From: Pohlia nutans
Taxonomy: Eukaryota; Streptophyta; Bryopsida; Bryales; Mniaceae
Direction: 5' to 3'
Length of the DNA: 64,000 bases
Assembly (NCBI GenBank): GCA_022496805.1
Contig: CM040103.1
Span: 10,496,001-10,560,000, forward strand
The translations under genes were made by a program, and so were the position numbers. The notes under the pieces are model-generated. The model had not been told where the DNA came from. It saw nothing but the letters and a program-made list of their open reading frames with translations, and made no database searches. Position 1 is the stretch's first letter, and every line of letters starts with the position of its first letter. Shown one piece after another: positions 9,943-21,998 of this stretch.

Positions 9943-12706
9943 TTACAATCCCACCACTTTCTCCGCCAACCCGGTAAGTCTTGTCCACTTGTCCAATGCC
10001 TCGGCTGAAGCGACGAAGGCTGTTCGCGAAGAGGTCGAATCACCTGATTTCACTGAAGCACAGAACCCCAAAGGTTTGAGTACAAAATTCAGGGTTTGTG
10101 ATTCCGACGCTAATCAAAATTCATGGCAGAAAATCCCTGGAATCTATCCCCTCAGTGCCTAAATGACCTACAGTGGCTGCTTCCATATCTACAAGAGTTG
10201 AATATAATCATTTAGGAAGGTTCCAGGAAGGTACCAAAATATCCCGTTGGAATATATTAACCCCTAAAGACCAAGAGGTCCACATTGGATTTGATGTTTT
10301 AGCAAGCCATACAGGGAATTTCTTTTATCCAATTTAATTTATTTATTGACCAATACATGCAATGTTCTTCACTGATTCAGGTGATATAAATTTGTCCCAG
10401 TTTTACAATCTAATTGGTCATTTTCAAACCATGAATCCTTGGTTCTACAAGTGTTAACTCTACTCCTTCAAAGTGGACTTTTTATCTTTAGTTCAAGCAC
10501 TAAGGAACGATGAGAGTCTCATCACCCAAATCAGATTATTCAACACTGCAGAATTTACCTGCTGCTTGAAGCGAAGACAGAGCAGAACGAAAGTTGCCGG
10601 CCACGGCTTTCTCATCCGAATTCGAACTCACCTGGACAAGAACAAACGTCAATTAATTTTCTCCCTAAATATTAGGTGATAAAAGTATTTCCCAAAGTAG
10701 ATAATGAAAAGAGAAAGTCAGCTAACATCAGTGAATAGTCTTCAGACCTTGTCCAGAGCCGCCTGAATGTCACGGATCCAATCAGCGTTCTGTTGTGCCA
10801 ACACTGATGTTGCTTTGCTGAAGTCGCCTCCATCAATAGCCTGCCCTGCTTCACTCAACTTGTACACAGCCACCTGCACGATTTCTGATCAATGGAGATG
10901 AAGTTATTAATTACCACACTCTTCTCGATGTCTAATCCAAGATTGACTCGACAAAGAATTGTATCCGTTACTCTGAAAGTGAAACCTTACGTACCGTATC
11001 AGACTCACTCGTCCGACAGATAGCAGAAATAGACCTATCAACACCGAAACTACGATATCATAAATGAGCTGCATTAGCTCATGTTCACGTACAACGGGTA
11101 ATATTTGAGTGTCAATTCCCAAATCAACTCAATTTAGTTTTTCAAATGTATAATATATTTTTCTCCATGATCTCAACAGTAATTCTCCTGTTCAGAGTTA
11201 TCCGAAAAGAGGTAATAATGAAGAAAACTGCTACTCATTTCTAGAGTCAAAAAAGCTCAAGATAGCGACGAACCGTCAGCAAGTCTGCATCTGAAACAAA
11301 CTTTAATTAGCAGAGCCGAAAAAAAATATAAAGTGTGATGCAAGTGACCTCCCTTTACTTACAGCGGAATCCATCAATCTTAGAACGAAGTGGTTACATT
11401 ACTAACCAAAAAGACACAAAGCGCATGGGCCTGAAGAGAGAGTTGCCACAGCATTGAAAGTTCTACAAGAGAATGCTTCAAACGTCAAGAATATACTTCT
11501 AAAGTCGCCATTCAATTCTATGTCAATAGTTTCAATTCGCTTGATTTCTATTCGTGGATACGCTAGAACATACAGCATATTTATTATCTTTGTTTCAAAA
11601 AGTCCACCTTAGGACGGACATGAAAAATTTCGTAATTTCTGAAATCTGAAATTCAGCAGTGCCTGCAAGCGCCTCATATCTCACCCTGGATTTCTCTCAA
11701 CCGTCATTACACAGTCACAAAATTAAATATTCCCTATCGTCACATCATTCCGAACCTAGGACAAATTGCACAAATAAAAACCGACTAAATTCACGCAAGA
11801 AGGATAAGCTCAATGCCGCTCTCCTTCACGAATTTAAACGCAGTAAACCGTGCTTCTTCGTGGATACGCTAGTACATACAGCATATTTATTATCTTCGTT
11901 TCGAAAAGTACACCTAAAGACGGATATGAACATTTCATAATCTACGGAATATGAAATTCAGCAGTGCCAAATTGCCAGCTGATTTCTCGCCCTAGCTTCC
12001 TCTCAATCGTCATTGAACATTCACACACCTCAACATTCCCTATAGGACAAATTGCACAACTAAATTCGCACAAGAAAGGATAGGCTCAATGCCGCTCTCC
12101 TTCACAAATTCGTTTATCGAAGTAGATCGTTTCTGGATACTCTTCTTCGTGGATACGCTAGCACATACAGCGAATTTATTATCTTCGTTTCAAAAAGTCC
12201 ACCTTAAGACGGATATGATCATTTCATAATCTACGGAATGTGAAATTTTCCAGCTAATATCTCGCCCTGGCTTCCTCTCAATCGTCATTGCACTATTCAC
12301 ACACCTCAACATTCCCTACCACAATCCTATGACAAATTGCATATGAAAGGATAAGCACAATACCGCTCTCCTTCACGAATTCATTAATCGCGGTAGACCG
12401 TTTCTGGATACGCTTCTTCTTATCCTCCTTCACCTTCTCAAGAAGCGAATCATCGTCATCAGCCTCCAGCAATGCGCGCGCCATAGGCGCGACCGGCAGC
12501 ACGAGCGCGCCGGCAATAAATGCACAGGCCGCCTGCCTCCGGGACATAATCAATCCAGCCTTCTCCCCCTCGCTCAGCTTCGCCTGCACGCATGACGGAG
12601 CTCCGTTCCGGGGGCGCTGGCTCTCCGAGCGGGGAACGCGCACCGCTTCGCCTTCCAAGAACGCGGAGCACGACGACGCAAGACTCGCCATCGCCGTCGT
12701 CGACAT
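9943..12706 (-). CDS. MPH2: Thylakoid lumen 16.5 kDa protein (MPH2-type, PSII maintenance)
   Basis: Five exons on the minus strand: 12706-12364, 11290-11274 (17-nt microexon), 10873-10748, 10631-10559 and 10043-9943. Together they make 660 nt, or 219 aa plus stop, with consistent phases. Residues 1-50 resemble a chloroplast transit peptide. Residues 54-78 are a twin-arginine lumen signal (MSRRQAACAFIAGALVLPVA, likely cleavage after ARA). The mature part matches the family as I remember it: LLEADDDDSLLEKVKEDKKK, VYKLSEAGQAIDGGDFSKA, NADWI, and the end SRTAFVASAEALDKWTRLTG. Arabidopsis MPH2 supports photosystem II repair under high light. The exact start (ATGTCGACG) is preceded by a pyrimidine-rich TTTTTTTAG, so a 5'-UTR intron is possible. 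Intron 1 holds tandem copies of the exon 1 boundary. Intron 4 holds a TTAA MITE. Confidence 0.85.
10257..10457. repeat. TTAA MITE subfamily 3 (copy c), in MPH2 intron 4
   Basis: TTAACCCCTAAAGACCAAGA at the left and CTTGGTTCTACAAGTGTTAA at the right, 201 bp. It shares the body GAATCCTTGGTTCT and CACTGATTC-GTGATATAAA with the 24176-24384 copy. Confidence 0.75.
11551..12430. repeat. Threefold tandem duplication across the MPH2 exon 1/intron 1 boundary
   Basis: The phrase TTCGTGGATACGCTAG recurs at 11551, 11857 and 12146, spacings of 306 and 289 bp. Each unit carries GAAATTCAGCAG-type, TCAATCGTCATT and GCCGCTCTCCTTCAC segments. The last of these is the 3' end of exon 1. The two downstream copies are therefore degraded pseudo-exons plus intron. 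Confidence 0.75.
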
Positions 12707-13057
12707 TGCAGCAAGCACCTGCTGGTTCCTAAAAAAATAATTCACAAAATGATATGAAACTCAGCGCAAAAACAGAGTCCGGATTGACGAAGAGATTTTT
12801 CTGGAGACGAGGTTTTGGTTTGTTGCAATGGCGTTTGTGGTCAGTGAGGCCCGCGGTTTGATCGTGAGCCATTCGCTGGCTCTTCTTATCCATTCTTTTG
12901 GCTCCGTTGCCAAAGCAGAGCCAGCGCGAAGAAAAAACCTCCGTCGACACGGGAAGGAAAAGCAATTGCCAAGCTCATCTTCACCGTCCGTCCGCCATCG
13001 CCACCTTCTTCCTCTCCAACGCCATTTGTTGCCTCAACATCCTTTTCATCTGTAACA

Positions 13058-13244
13058 TTGGATGTTTATCATCCGTATATGGATGATAAACATCCAAACG
13101 CATGTTATATACATCCAACATATGACTTATAACCATGATTTCAAGTTTTTATATTCATACATATGACTTATAACCATGATTTCAAATTTTTATATTCATA
13201 TATATGACTTATAACCATGATTTCAAGTTTTTATATTTATGCTT
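13058..13244. repeat. Perfect 17-bp hairpin followed by 3x41-bp tandem repeat
   Basis: TTGGATGTTTATCATCC (13058-13074), loop GTATAT, then its exact reverse complement (13081-13097). From about 13121 the unit TATGACTTATAACCATGATT recurs at 13121, 13162 and 13203, a period of 41 bp. Confidence 0.75.
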
Positions 13245-13774
13245 AATTTTGTTCTTTAAAATTAAATAAGAATTTGATTTTATGTTTTTGGTACAAAAAA
13301 GTATGTGTCATCTACAAGTTATAGTTTTTTCATGAATTTTAGTAAATTTTGAAATTGTTACATTTTTTGAATTGCATGATAAGAGATTCATATTTATTAC
13401 AAAATGTCACTCAAAGGTCGAATGAATGAAAAGTGTTTTAATAGATAAGCCTTGTTAGTTTAAACAAAATTTCATGCATGGGAATATATGACTTCAAATT
13501 TGGTGGTCAATAGTTGTTGATAGAACCAAACTTTAGGTGAGACTCTAGGTGTGCCAAACTTTAGTAATTTATGCTTAGCATTTATTTTATGCTTTGATAC
13601 CAACGGTATTATTGGAGTAACCTAGCCACATCACTCATATCTATTTCAATCAAATTTTCATTTTTTTTATTTAAAGCATGATAAAAGCTAAGTTAAGGTA
13701 CATCTAACCTACCGCTACCATTATGTTTCGAATTGCGCTCTCTATTTTTGCATTCAGATATTATTCAAAACATA

Positions 13775-14015
13775 ATATTGATTCTAATTGGCTTGACCTT
13801 GATTTCAATTCGCCTAACTTTAACTTTGATTGGTTTTGCCATAATTCTGATTGGCGTAACCCTCACTCTATTTGGCGTGACCTCCACTCTAATGAAATGA
13901 ACTTGACTTTGATTGGCCTCACTTGCCTCTCATTGGCCCAGCTTGACTTTGATTGGATTAACATGACTCTAATTGGGTTTAACATGACTTTGATTGGGCT
14001 AACATGACTCTGATT
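13775..14015. repeat. Degenerate minisatellite rich in ATTGG (reverse CCAAT)
   Basis: About ten loosely repeated units of 24-30 bp around TTTGATTGG and TTAACATGACT. The ATTGG pentamer recurs throughout. Confidence 0.6.
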
Positions 14016-15049
14016 CTCTCTCTGATGGTCATTATATAATATTATATAATATTTTTCAGTGATGTGAACATAGTGGACGATCGAATTTGATATTGTGTGA
14101 AAGTGTGAATTTGACTTACCTTTTCTAGTCAATATATAATGATAGAACTAGTCAAAATTTTCTAGCAAATTTTTGCCAAAATATTACTTGATTTTTGGAC
14201 TAGCCATTTTTGCTTAAAAAAAACATGGACAAAAAGTGGATGAAATTTCCAAATACCTCCTAAAATTGCCTTGTATTTGAATAAAAGTGTTTTATAGTAG
14301 ATAATCTTATGGATAAGTATGTATATGAATGATTCTATCCATTTTTCCCTACCTAGCTAAGTTTCGTAGGGGACATGTTATTCTACCAAAGGAAAAACAA
14401 AAAACATAGGCTAGATAAAATATACACCCATTGCAAATCTCTAAATGTATGCTATACAATATACATCTATTACACTATCAATTTCTTTCTCATATCGCAA
14501 TAGTGGACCCCATTGGACATATTTTCTATTAATGATGTTGAAATCTAATTATAGTAACTCAATTGCCCAAAAAAATCTATAATTCCAACCAATTCTTGAA
14601 AATAGTCCTACCATACCCGCATAGCAAGTTTGTACAAAAATAATTATTTTTTGGTTTAATAAAATTTGTTTCACGGCATAGGCATTGATTGTAAAATATA
14701 AATTGTCTAGGTGGCACCAAAACACTTAAATTATCCACCACTGCATGGACAAACCTACTATGAGATTACAGTAATTCGTAACGAACTAATCCCTAAGCAT
14801 CCCAAAGGCCCTTACCAAACATGTATTTTTGCATACAAGCATGTGTTTGCTACCATATCTTACACACAAGATATTCAAGCACATCATTGAATTTGAGTGT
14901 ATTACATAATTATACACATCATTGTTATCAATAGACACGTCGGTCTCGAAAGAAGACTGGATAGAAACATGAAACAGATTGTGAGAGCAAATTCGCTTGG
15001 TTAAAATTTCATATTTCTACATTTGAAATTTTAGATATATGTTATATAT

Positions 15050-15560
15050 GTTATTCCAACCATTGGATAGGATAAGAACTTGATGAAGTATCTTCGAAAA
15101 ATGTTTCATAAAGAAATGTAAAAAAGATGAGAGATCTAAATGAACAAAAAATGTCACAATCAAGCCATAACAGGTTGCTAAAACCTTTAGGGATCAACCC
15201 CTAAATGTCACACCATCGAGTTTCTAAGCAATTAACAAATTCAAACTCACCCTACGATCTCATCAATGTTTGGATGAAAGTCATCCAATTTTTTGGAGAT
15301 ATTTCACCAAGTTTTTGTCCTACCTAATGATTGGATTTAATAATAATTGAGTACATATTTTTTCCAAAATTACAAATGTAGAAGTATGTCCAGTTGTTGA
15401 CCAAGCCAAAATTACATTGACTATGGTTCAAAAGTGGCCTTGCTCAAATGAAGTCATACAATTACCCTTTGAGTATTGTAGCTAGGTTCCATGGATTTCT
15501 TTAGTACCACTAGATTCTAAATTAGTGAGAAAAAAATGACATTAATACAAACATTACACG
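15050..15560. repeat. TTAA MITE subfamily 2 fragments
   Basis: An inward-facing CCTTTAGGGATCAA end abuts TCAACCCCTAAATGTCAC at about 15185-15210. The right part (CATCCAATTTTTTGGAGATA, GACCAAGCCAAAATTACATT) matches 2926-3513 in inverse orientation. Confidence 0.5.
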
Positions 15561-16184
15561 GTAATGGGCCGCTTCAAAAGTGACAACGTTCAACCCGTTC
15601 TTGGATTAGTCACACTCAGACCTTGAGAATTCAACCAAAACACAAGATTGAGGCATTTCGATCGGCAGACCATCTCAGATGTTTACACGTTAGAACTAAA
15701 TCTATAGGGGTGAAATACACTGTCATTGCTTCACTGCACTAAAGCCTGAAGCGAACCAAACATGTGGAAATAGTCTCCAGCCTAATCTAAATGTAACTAA
15801 GGTCCAGAGACTCCACTAAAAGCATGCGACATAGAAGTCTTACATGACATTTTACACCCAAGAAGACGGTCAACACCGGTGTGATTGAGCCAGCACAGGA
15901 ACAAAAGGAAATCTCTTTGAAACATCTCTACCAAAAAAGGCAACAATAAGATGCACTGCAGGTCAAAAATCAAGCAGCGAATCCTCAAACGTGCCTATAA
16001 TCTGCAAACATGTTGTAAAAAGTATAAATGATATGCACCTGGGGATATGCAGACGAGCAATCCTGTTTCTGCCAGAAAAAATAATACTAACGCCGCAACC
16101 ATCGACTACAAAACCTCGCACACACTATGGCAATGATAATACACGAAAGCTATGATGTGATTGTTTACCGCAAGACTGATATGG

Positions 16185-19100
16185 TTACCGCAATGTTGCT
16201 ACGGTAGCAGATGTCATCACGACATTGGTGGTAAGGGCGTAACTTCGCTGGCCCAGAACCTTCGTCTTCTCAATGATTTGTTCATATCTGGAATACAATG
16301 GAGAACGTAAGACGACTAAGCTATGGAAATATCACTAATGAAGCTGTAAACTTCAGCAATTTCAAGGAAAAATGATCGATTCCTGGAGAATATGAGCAAA
16401 AGAACTGCCACTACAGATGTTAACAAACAGAAAAACTTACATGTTCGGATGTTGAGTGCCCATAACAACAGTGCCCATCTTTGAATCGATCTTCGCGTCC
16501 AAACGGGCATTGCGGATCAGATTCACAATCCATCTTTCGGCATCATCATAGTTCATGTTCAACTTTTGTGAAAGCATTCCAATGTCGATGCACTGGTGGA
16601 TGCGGCAGTAGGTCTCAAAAATGAAAAGACGGGCATTCTCCATAAACTCGTCACGCAATGGAATGGTCACAAAGCCATTCTCAGAGGTTTGCTTCCCCAA
16701 GAAAAAGTCGCTCACAATCAGCTGCAGAAGGCAAACCGCATGACTTAAGAAAACCATAGACAGAGCAGGAGGTCCCCAAAATAATCCGTCACGGATTTCC
16801 AAAGTATGAGAATGGTCCAACTGATCGTATCACCCCATTCAAAAATAGTGTAGTTGTATAGTGCATAAACGATCTACTTGACGAGATGTACTGTGTCTTA
16901 CCTCTTCACATTCACGAAGCTTCTGCTGTGCTCCTTCAAAGTCATAATTTACATACAAGCATTCCAAAAATTCCGTGACAGGGTCGCTGTAAGTGTAGCG
17001 CTCCTGTTGGATAACCTTAATTAGCTCCTTGAGCATGTTCCTCCTCCTTTTGTTCACAATTGCGGCTGTAGCCAAATAGCGCAACAAATGATGTGCATTT
17101 GTCTGAATGGCGTTCAAATACCTACAGAGATGATGGAACTCAGTTAAATCAGAGACATCCCACTAAGATAAACACATAAGCAGAACTCGCACAGCTATGT
17201 AATCCAGGGTAATTCTGATTGGATACAATTGTTCATCGATGTACTGAAAATTTTCCAGAATAGCAGGATAATTACTTATTTAAATTGAAGCAATCACCCA
17301 TCGATACCTCTCAGAGAAAAACAAGTCAATGATGCCATTCCTTCCATTGTCGTGGTTGAAGAAGATGAACAAACTCCAGTGCATTAACCAAGTCCGCTGT
17401 TGCAGCTGATTAAGTGGAGAAGCAAAATTCTGCATCAAAGAGCCCAACAACGAGTAAGGTTACTTACCCCTGAACACAAATCAAACCTAGAATTCATGTA
17501 AATTCTCTAATACCATACTTGGTCAAGTAAAATAAAGAGACGCTTGTTGCATAACACAACTTGATGCACTCTGTTATAGTATTTCCATCTTAGATAAGGT
17601 CAAATCACCCCATAGTGAACAACAGTTCTAGAGAGATCACTCTACCTTGGAGTCAATAATCTCCTTCAACCGGTTCAACTCCTCCGTTGCTACATCCCAA
17701 TTTTGCATTAATATCTCACAAGCGAGCTTTCCCCAAAGCGCACTAATGCTGCGATCACTGTTGGTGCAGAGAGTGCGGTACTGGTACAGATAGTCAGATG
17801 CACCGGAGTAGTTACCACACTCAAATTGGAACTTGGCATACTGATAGAGAGCCTCAATTTGCTCAGAGCCAATCTGCAAAAAAACTCAGCACAGTGCCAT
17901 AATTAGACGCTAAACATCACATGTCCAAGACTGAGAGAAACTGCCGCACTAACACCACCCTTAACGTTACCCCCTAAGAGTCTAGAACGCCGAGTATGAC
18001 CATCTGCATCACTGAACTTTGCAACGCTGGCATTTTCTCATTTTACCTCGGATTTCTGATTGCAATACATCGTTTTAAAGCTCTTGTTCTATACTACAAG
18101 ATCAACAGTGTTGGTCGTGTCCAACTGAAGTCATTTTCACACAAACAGAGGATTTGCAGCAGGGGTCCCATTTTCCTACACTACAGAAAATACACAGTGG
18201 ACGCTTAGGGGTTAAGAACTGTTACTAATATATATTTCCAAGCTTCCACAAAGATGGAAAAACGAAATCTGCTCATTATACACTCCCCTGTTTCCAGAAA
18301 AAAAACAAGAAAGCTTCCTTGGATAAATAGCCAACCTGATACCGTTCTTGCAACATTTGGAGGTTGTACTGCTTGTCAGAACGTAGCTCTTGAACAAGAG
18401 CTGGGTTCTGTAAGAAGCTGATCAGAGGCGCTGCTGATTCCTCCAGCACCTTGAGCCGGCCAACTACCTCTACTCTCCTGTCCACCATCTCTGTTTCACC
18501 ACACGTATGGTGTATCAGTAACGAATGAATGCCCTACCCAAGCAGCACAAGGAAGGCAAATCGGCAGCTCACACCCTAAACTCCTATACCGACTATCGGA
18601 AAATTTCAGCAAGGTGTCTGAAATTCAATTAACCCCTAAGCGCCTAAAACGGCATCTGCATCACTGAACTTTGCGACGGTGGCATTTTCTCATTTTACCT
18701 CGGTTATATAATTGCAATACATCATTTTAAAGCTCTTGTTCTACACTACAAGATCAACAACATCGGTCGTTTCAAACTGAAGTCATTTTCGCACAAACAG
18801 GGGGACGAATTTTCCTACACTACAGAAAAAATACAGTGGACGCTTCGGGGGCTCAACCTAAAATAAATCACTTCAGAGTGAGACCTTTAAACACCAGAAG
18901 GTATAGCTCAACTTTAGACCCTGAGAGCGTTCCGGCATTTCCCCTAAAGCCCTAAGATTTTTTTCCAATTGATCGAACCTTGCGGGACGTCCTCCGTGTG
19001 GTACAGGCTCTTGTGGATATCCATGGCGTAGTCCACCATGTTGGTCTTGGCCAGCAGCTCGATTTTGGCTTTGAGGATTTGGTCATCGGTGTAAAGCTGC

Positions 19101-19186
19101 TTGTCCTGCAGAAACTCCAGCAAGGGGAACACGAGGTGCCGGTCCAGGAACGGCGACACGCTCGCGGTGAGGTCGAACTGCGCCAT
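16185..19186 (-). CDS. TIF3E1: Translation initiation factor eIF3 subunit e (INT6), complete
   Basis: Seven exons on the minus strand: 19186-18979, 18490-18336, 17873-17646, 17429-17308, 17121-16902, 16721-16441 and 16287-16185. They total 1317 nt, or 438 aa plus TAA, close to the Arabidopsis protein (about 440). It starts [20 protein letters not shown], the conserved eIF3e N-terminal motif. It then has [35 protein letters not shown] and [20 protein letters not shown]. The C-terminal PCI/winged-helix part is [20 protein letters not shown] to [12 protein letters not shown]. All phases agree. The product is a scaffold subunit of cytosolic eIF3, which loads mRNA on the 40S ribosome. Introns 1 and 2 each carry a copy of the same TTAA MITE. 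The start is the first ATG, just downstream of GC-richer leader sequence. Confidence 0.95.
17967..18215. repeat. TTAA MITE subfamily 5 (copy a), eIF3e intron 2
   Basis: Left TTACCCCCTAAGAG; right GTGGACGCTTAGGGGTTAA (to 18215). The body CATCTGCATCACTGAACTTT is shared with copy b. Confidence 0.75.
18629..18855. repeat. TTAA MITE subfamily 5 (copy b), eIF3e intron 1
   Basis: Left TTAACCCCTAAGCGCC; right GTGGACGCTTCGGGGGCTCAA. The body is more than 80 percent like copy a by eye, including the CTACAAGATCAACA segment. Confidence 0.75.
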
Positions 19187-20597
19187 GGCTGGCGACAGAA
19201 CTGCGATGGGGGAGAGACACCGGAGGAGAAGAAAAAAAAAGAGTTGGCGATGGGGACGCGGAGGCGCTTATCCTGGCAACCCTAACGTTTTCTTCGTCTC
19301 TCTCGTTTCGTTTGGGCTTCCCAAACCCTAATTTCGGTTTCTCGCACTCTTTACGCCCTCTTTACACTTGGATTTTACACTTGGGGGTGGAGAGGTGGGC
19401 CATGGCTTGTGTTCAAAAGTTGCCTTCAATGTGGTATAATGTTTAGCGAGATAAAAATTTTAAAAGTTTAACGGAATTTCAAATCCTAAAATTAAAATAT
19501 CATTTTAGAGGAAAATTGAAGAGTATTTCTTTTTTTAAAAAGGCTTGTTGGAAAAATGCCCCAAAAATCTAGTTGGTCCAAGAAAATGTAAGATATGAGC
19601 TGGTTAAGCTAAAACATATTCTTCGATGTGGTATAAAGTGAGAAGGGATTACAATATTGATTACTGAGATTTTTAATACATTTTCTAAAAAGGCATCTTG
19701 TAACTTGACTATTCTTACAAAATACTTAAATTCTTAATTTTAATAATAATAAATAAATAATGAAAACCCAAAATTTGCATCAGACCTTTCTCTTTTGCTT
19801 GGTTCACTAAAGTTCGTTGGGATTAAAAAAATGTGCACTTTTGTTGCCACAAAGGGCAAAAGTGTTCTTTTCGTCATTCTTTCTTCTTGCTATCCTAAAG
19901 GGAAATCTCAATTTAGAGTGAAAAGTGTCAAATGTAACAGGACATTTTGTAATCTTTTAAAATTTGAAAGCTTTCATTGGCTAAAAAATTTCTTTTGATG
20001 TAAAGAGGACATACTTAGGCTCTTTAAAGTGCTCCACATAATTTGCTTAACATTTCTCACTACTATATTTAGGAAAAATAATTTGGACATGACTACAAGT
20101 ATTAATTTCATACTTTTCAATCAATTTTTGAAAAGGCACATATGCTTTTCATTAATGTAGATGCTCTAAAAAAAACCTAAAATAGTGTAAAACCATCAAC
20201 CTTTGAAACTATAATATTAAAACTATATGATACAAGTTGTTTTTGGCATTTACACTTCATATCTAAAACCAATGAGCTAGAAATGCACTACCGTACTAGG
20301 AAGGCAAGATCGGCAGAAAATAATTCCCCAAAAAAATGCCGAAAAAATAACTTAATTAATCAAGTATTTTGTCGAAATCAACAAAAATGAAGTCAACAAA
20401 AATGAAGTCAACAAAAATCGTAAACAAAAAACAAAAGAAAACGGTTAGCCACTAGAAAAATTCAATGTTAATTATTAATAGCCAAATTTTTAATAATTAT
20501 TTTTGAAAGTGCCGACCTCCACTTTTTAAACTTTTATTAATTATTCGATATGAAAGTGCCGATCCTGGTACAGTATATGCTTAGACTTGATGATTTA

Positions 20598-20603
<6 letters not shown>

Positions 20604-20647
<44 letters not shown>
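20604..20647. repeat. Compound microsatellite (CA)n(TA)n
   Basis: An uninterrupted CA run followed by a TA run. Confidence 0.9.
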
Positions 20648-20867
20648 GCGTTACATTATCTTGGAGGAGTGACCAACCTTTATTATGCAACCTTGCTAAT
20701 TGCTTATGATGTACATTTCAAAATCCCTTATATGGCTACATAAAACATTCAAGTACCTTTTCAAAACTGCATATATAGCTTCTTGAAGTATTTTTGTGAT
20801 CTTGAAAATATATTAGTGCTTTTGTGTTTGTTTTTATAATTACAAGAGTTGTTAAATAATATAAGAG

Positions 20868-20998
20868 CCTCCGGGGTTGGTTTGGTGGTAGCATGTGGCA
20901 CTCCGGTGTAACCGGGGTTCAAATCACAATGTCGTTTGGTGGCTTTACTACAATGGTCTATCCAATGACGGTGGGGTCTCATGACTTCGTTGTATAAA
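20868..20998 (+). mobile_element. tRNA-derived SINE-like unit
   Basis: A pol III B-box-like GGTTCAAATCA (20916-20926) follows an A-box-like GGTTTGGTGGTAGCATG (about 20877-20893) at tRNA spacing. Plant Au-type SINEs have a similar layout (TGGCACTCC near the head). The 3' end abuts the hairpin at 21000. Confidence 0.45.
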
Positions 20999-20999
20999 G

Positions 21000-21131
21000 T
21001 AACTATACCTAAAAGGGAGCATTTACCTTAAAGCGTGCGTATCTATTACACTATGACATTTCAGCTGTGAAATGTCACACTGTAGTAGATACGCACGCTT
21101 TAAGGTAAATGCTCCTTTTTAGGTATAGTTA
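21000..21131. repeat. Near-perfect 132-bp foldback
   Basis: TAACTATACCTAAAAGGGAG at 21000 is matched at 21131 by the reverse complement. Arms are about 64 bp with few mismatches and meet at an AGCTG-centred tip near 21062-21067. It is a foldback MITE or a small-RNA hairpin. Confidence 0.85.
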
Positions 21132-21244
21132 CCTTAGGTACCCTAAACATGCCCTGAGAGGACAACATGTATGTTCTTCCTAATGATTCATGTGACTTGA
21201 TTCATGCAAGCCTATAGCCTATATTACTTTCTCTTACTCTCTCG

Positions 21245-21246
<2 letters not shown>

Positions 21247-21300
<54 letters not shown>
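21247..21300. repeat. (TA)n microsatellite, about 27 units
   Basis: An uninterrupted TA tract, which creates a spurious ORF of alternating Ile/Tyr. Confidence 0.95.
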
Positions 21301-21305
<5 letters not shown>

Positions 21306-21633
21306 TTACTTTGTAAAGTTCATTTTTTTTATGAATACATTAATGTAACTAAAAGCACACAGTATTTATTTGTTTATTTATTTCATTCCATCTTTGATTA
21401 CTCTCATCTTGAAAGGTCTAAGCACTGAGTTACAGTTTCTGCAAAAGGTACAATACTAAAATCACCATATATTGTGGGTGGGTGAATGATGTGGGTACAT
21501 TTTATCATCTATTAAACGCATTTCATCTAATTTAGATGAACTTTGTCACAATTGTTTTGAACTTTTGAATTAATAAAGCCTCTCATAAATATCGTGGGTC
21601 ACAATATATGGTGATTTCGGCATACCAACTAAT

Positions 21634-21998
21634 GGTTGCTTCACACTATGGTCGAAGGTCGAGAGGTTGTCGATTTCCACCAATCGGATTGCAAGAAATT
21701 AAGAATTTGATCTCTCAACCCTTCACACTAGAGACCAAAGTTGAAAGGCCATCGTCCTTTAAAATGCCTACATGGCAACACCTTTTGACCAAGGTTGACA
21801 CACTCTTGAAAGAAGTTTGGGTCAAACGGCAATAAAAACCCAAACTATGATCGGGAGGTTGTCGATTTTTTCAAATAAAAAATCAAAACTATATTTTATT
21901 GCCTATTTTCAGTTCATTTCTTTAAACTCTCAACAAAGTTTGGCCACTCAATCCCCACGGCCTTTCGACGTGGACATCCATAGTGTGAATGCGGTCCT
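21634..21998. repeat. MITE with GCTTCACACTATGG termini (copy a)
   Basis: GGTTGCTTCACACTATGG on the left pairs with CCATAGTGTGAATGCGGTCC on the right. It is a diverged sister of 23307-23672 and shares GTCGAGAGG and CCCTTCACACTAGAG. Confidence 0.75.

Larger units (their letters stand above)
12746..16184. other. Intergenic region between MPH2 5' end and eIF3e 3' end
   Basis: Holds a hairpin (13058-13097), a 3x41-bp repeat (13121-13244), an ATTGG-rich degenerate repeat (13775-14015) and TTAA-MITE fragments (15050-15560). I see no coding exon. Confidence 0.6.

Noticed and set aside
21204..21428. 74-codon ORF with alternating Ile/Tyr
   Set aside because: It is the translation of a (TA)n microsatellite.
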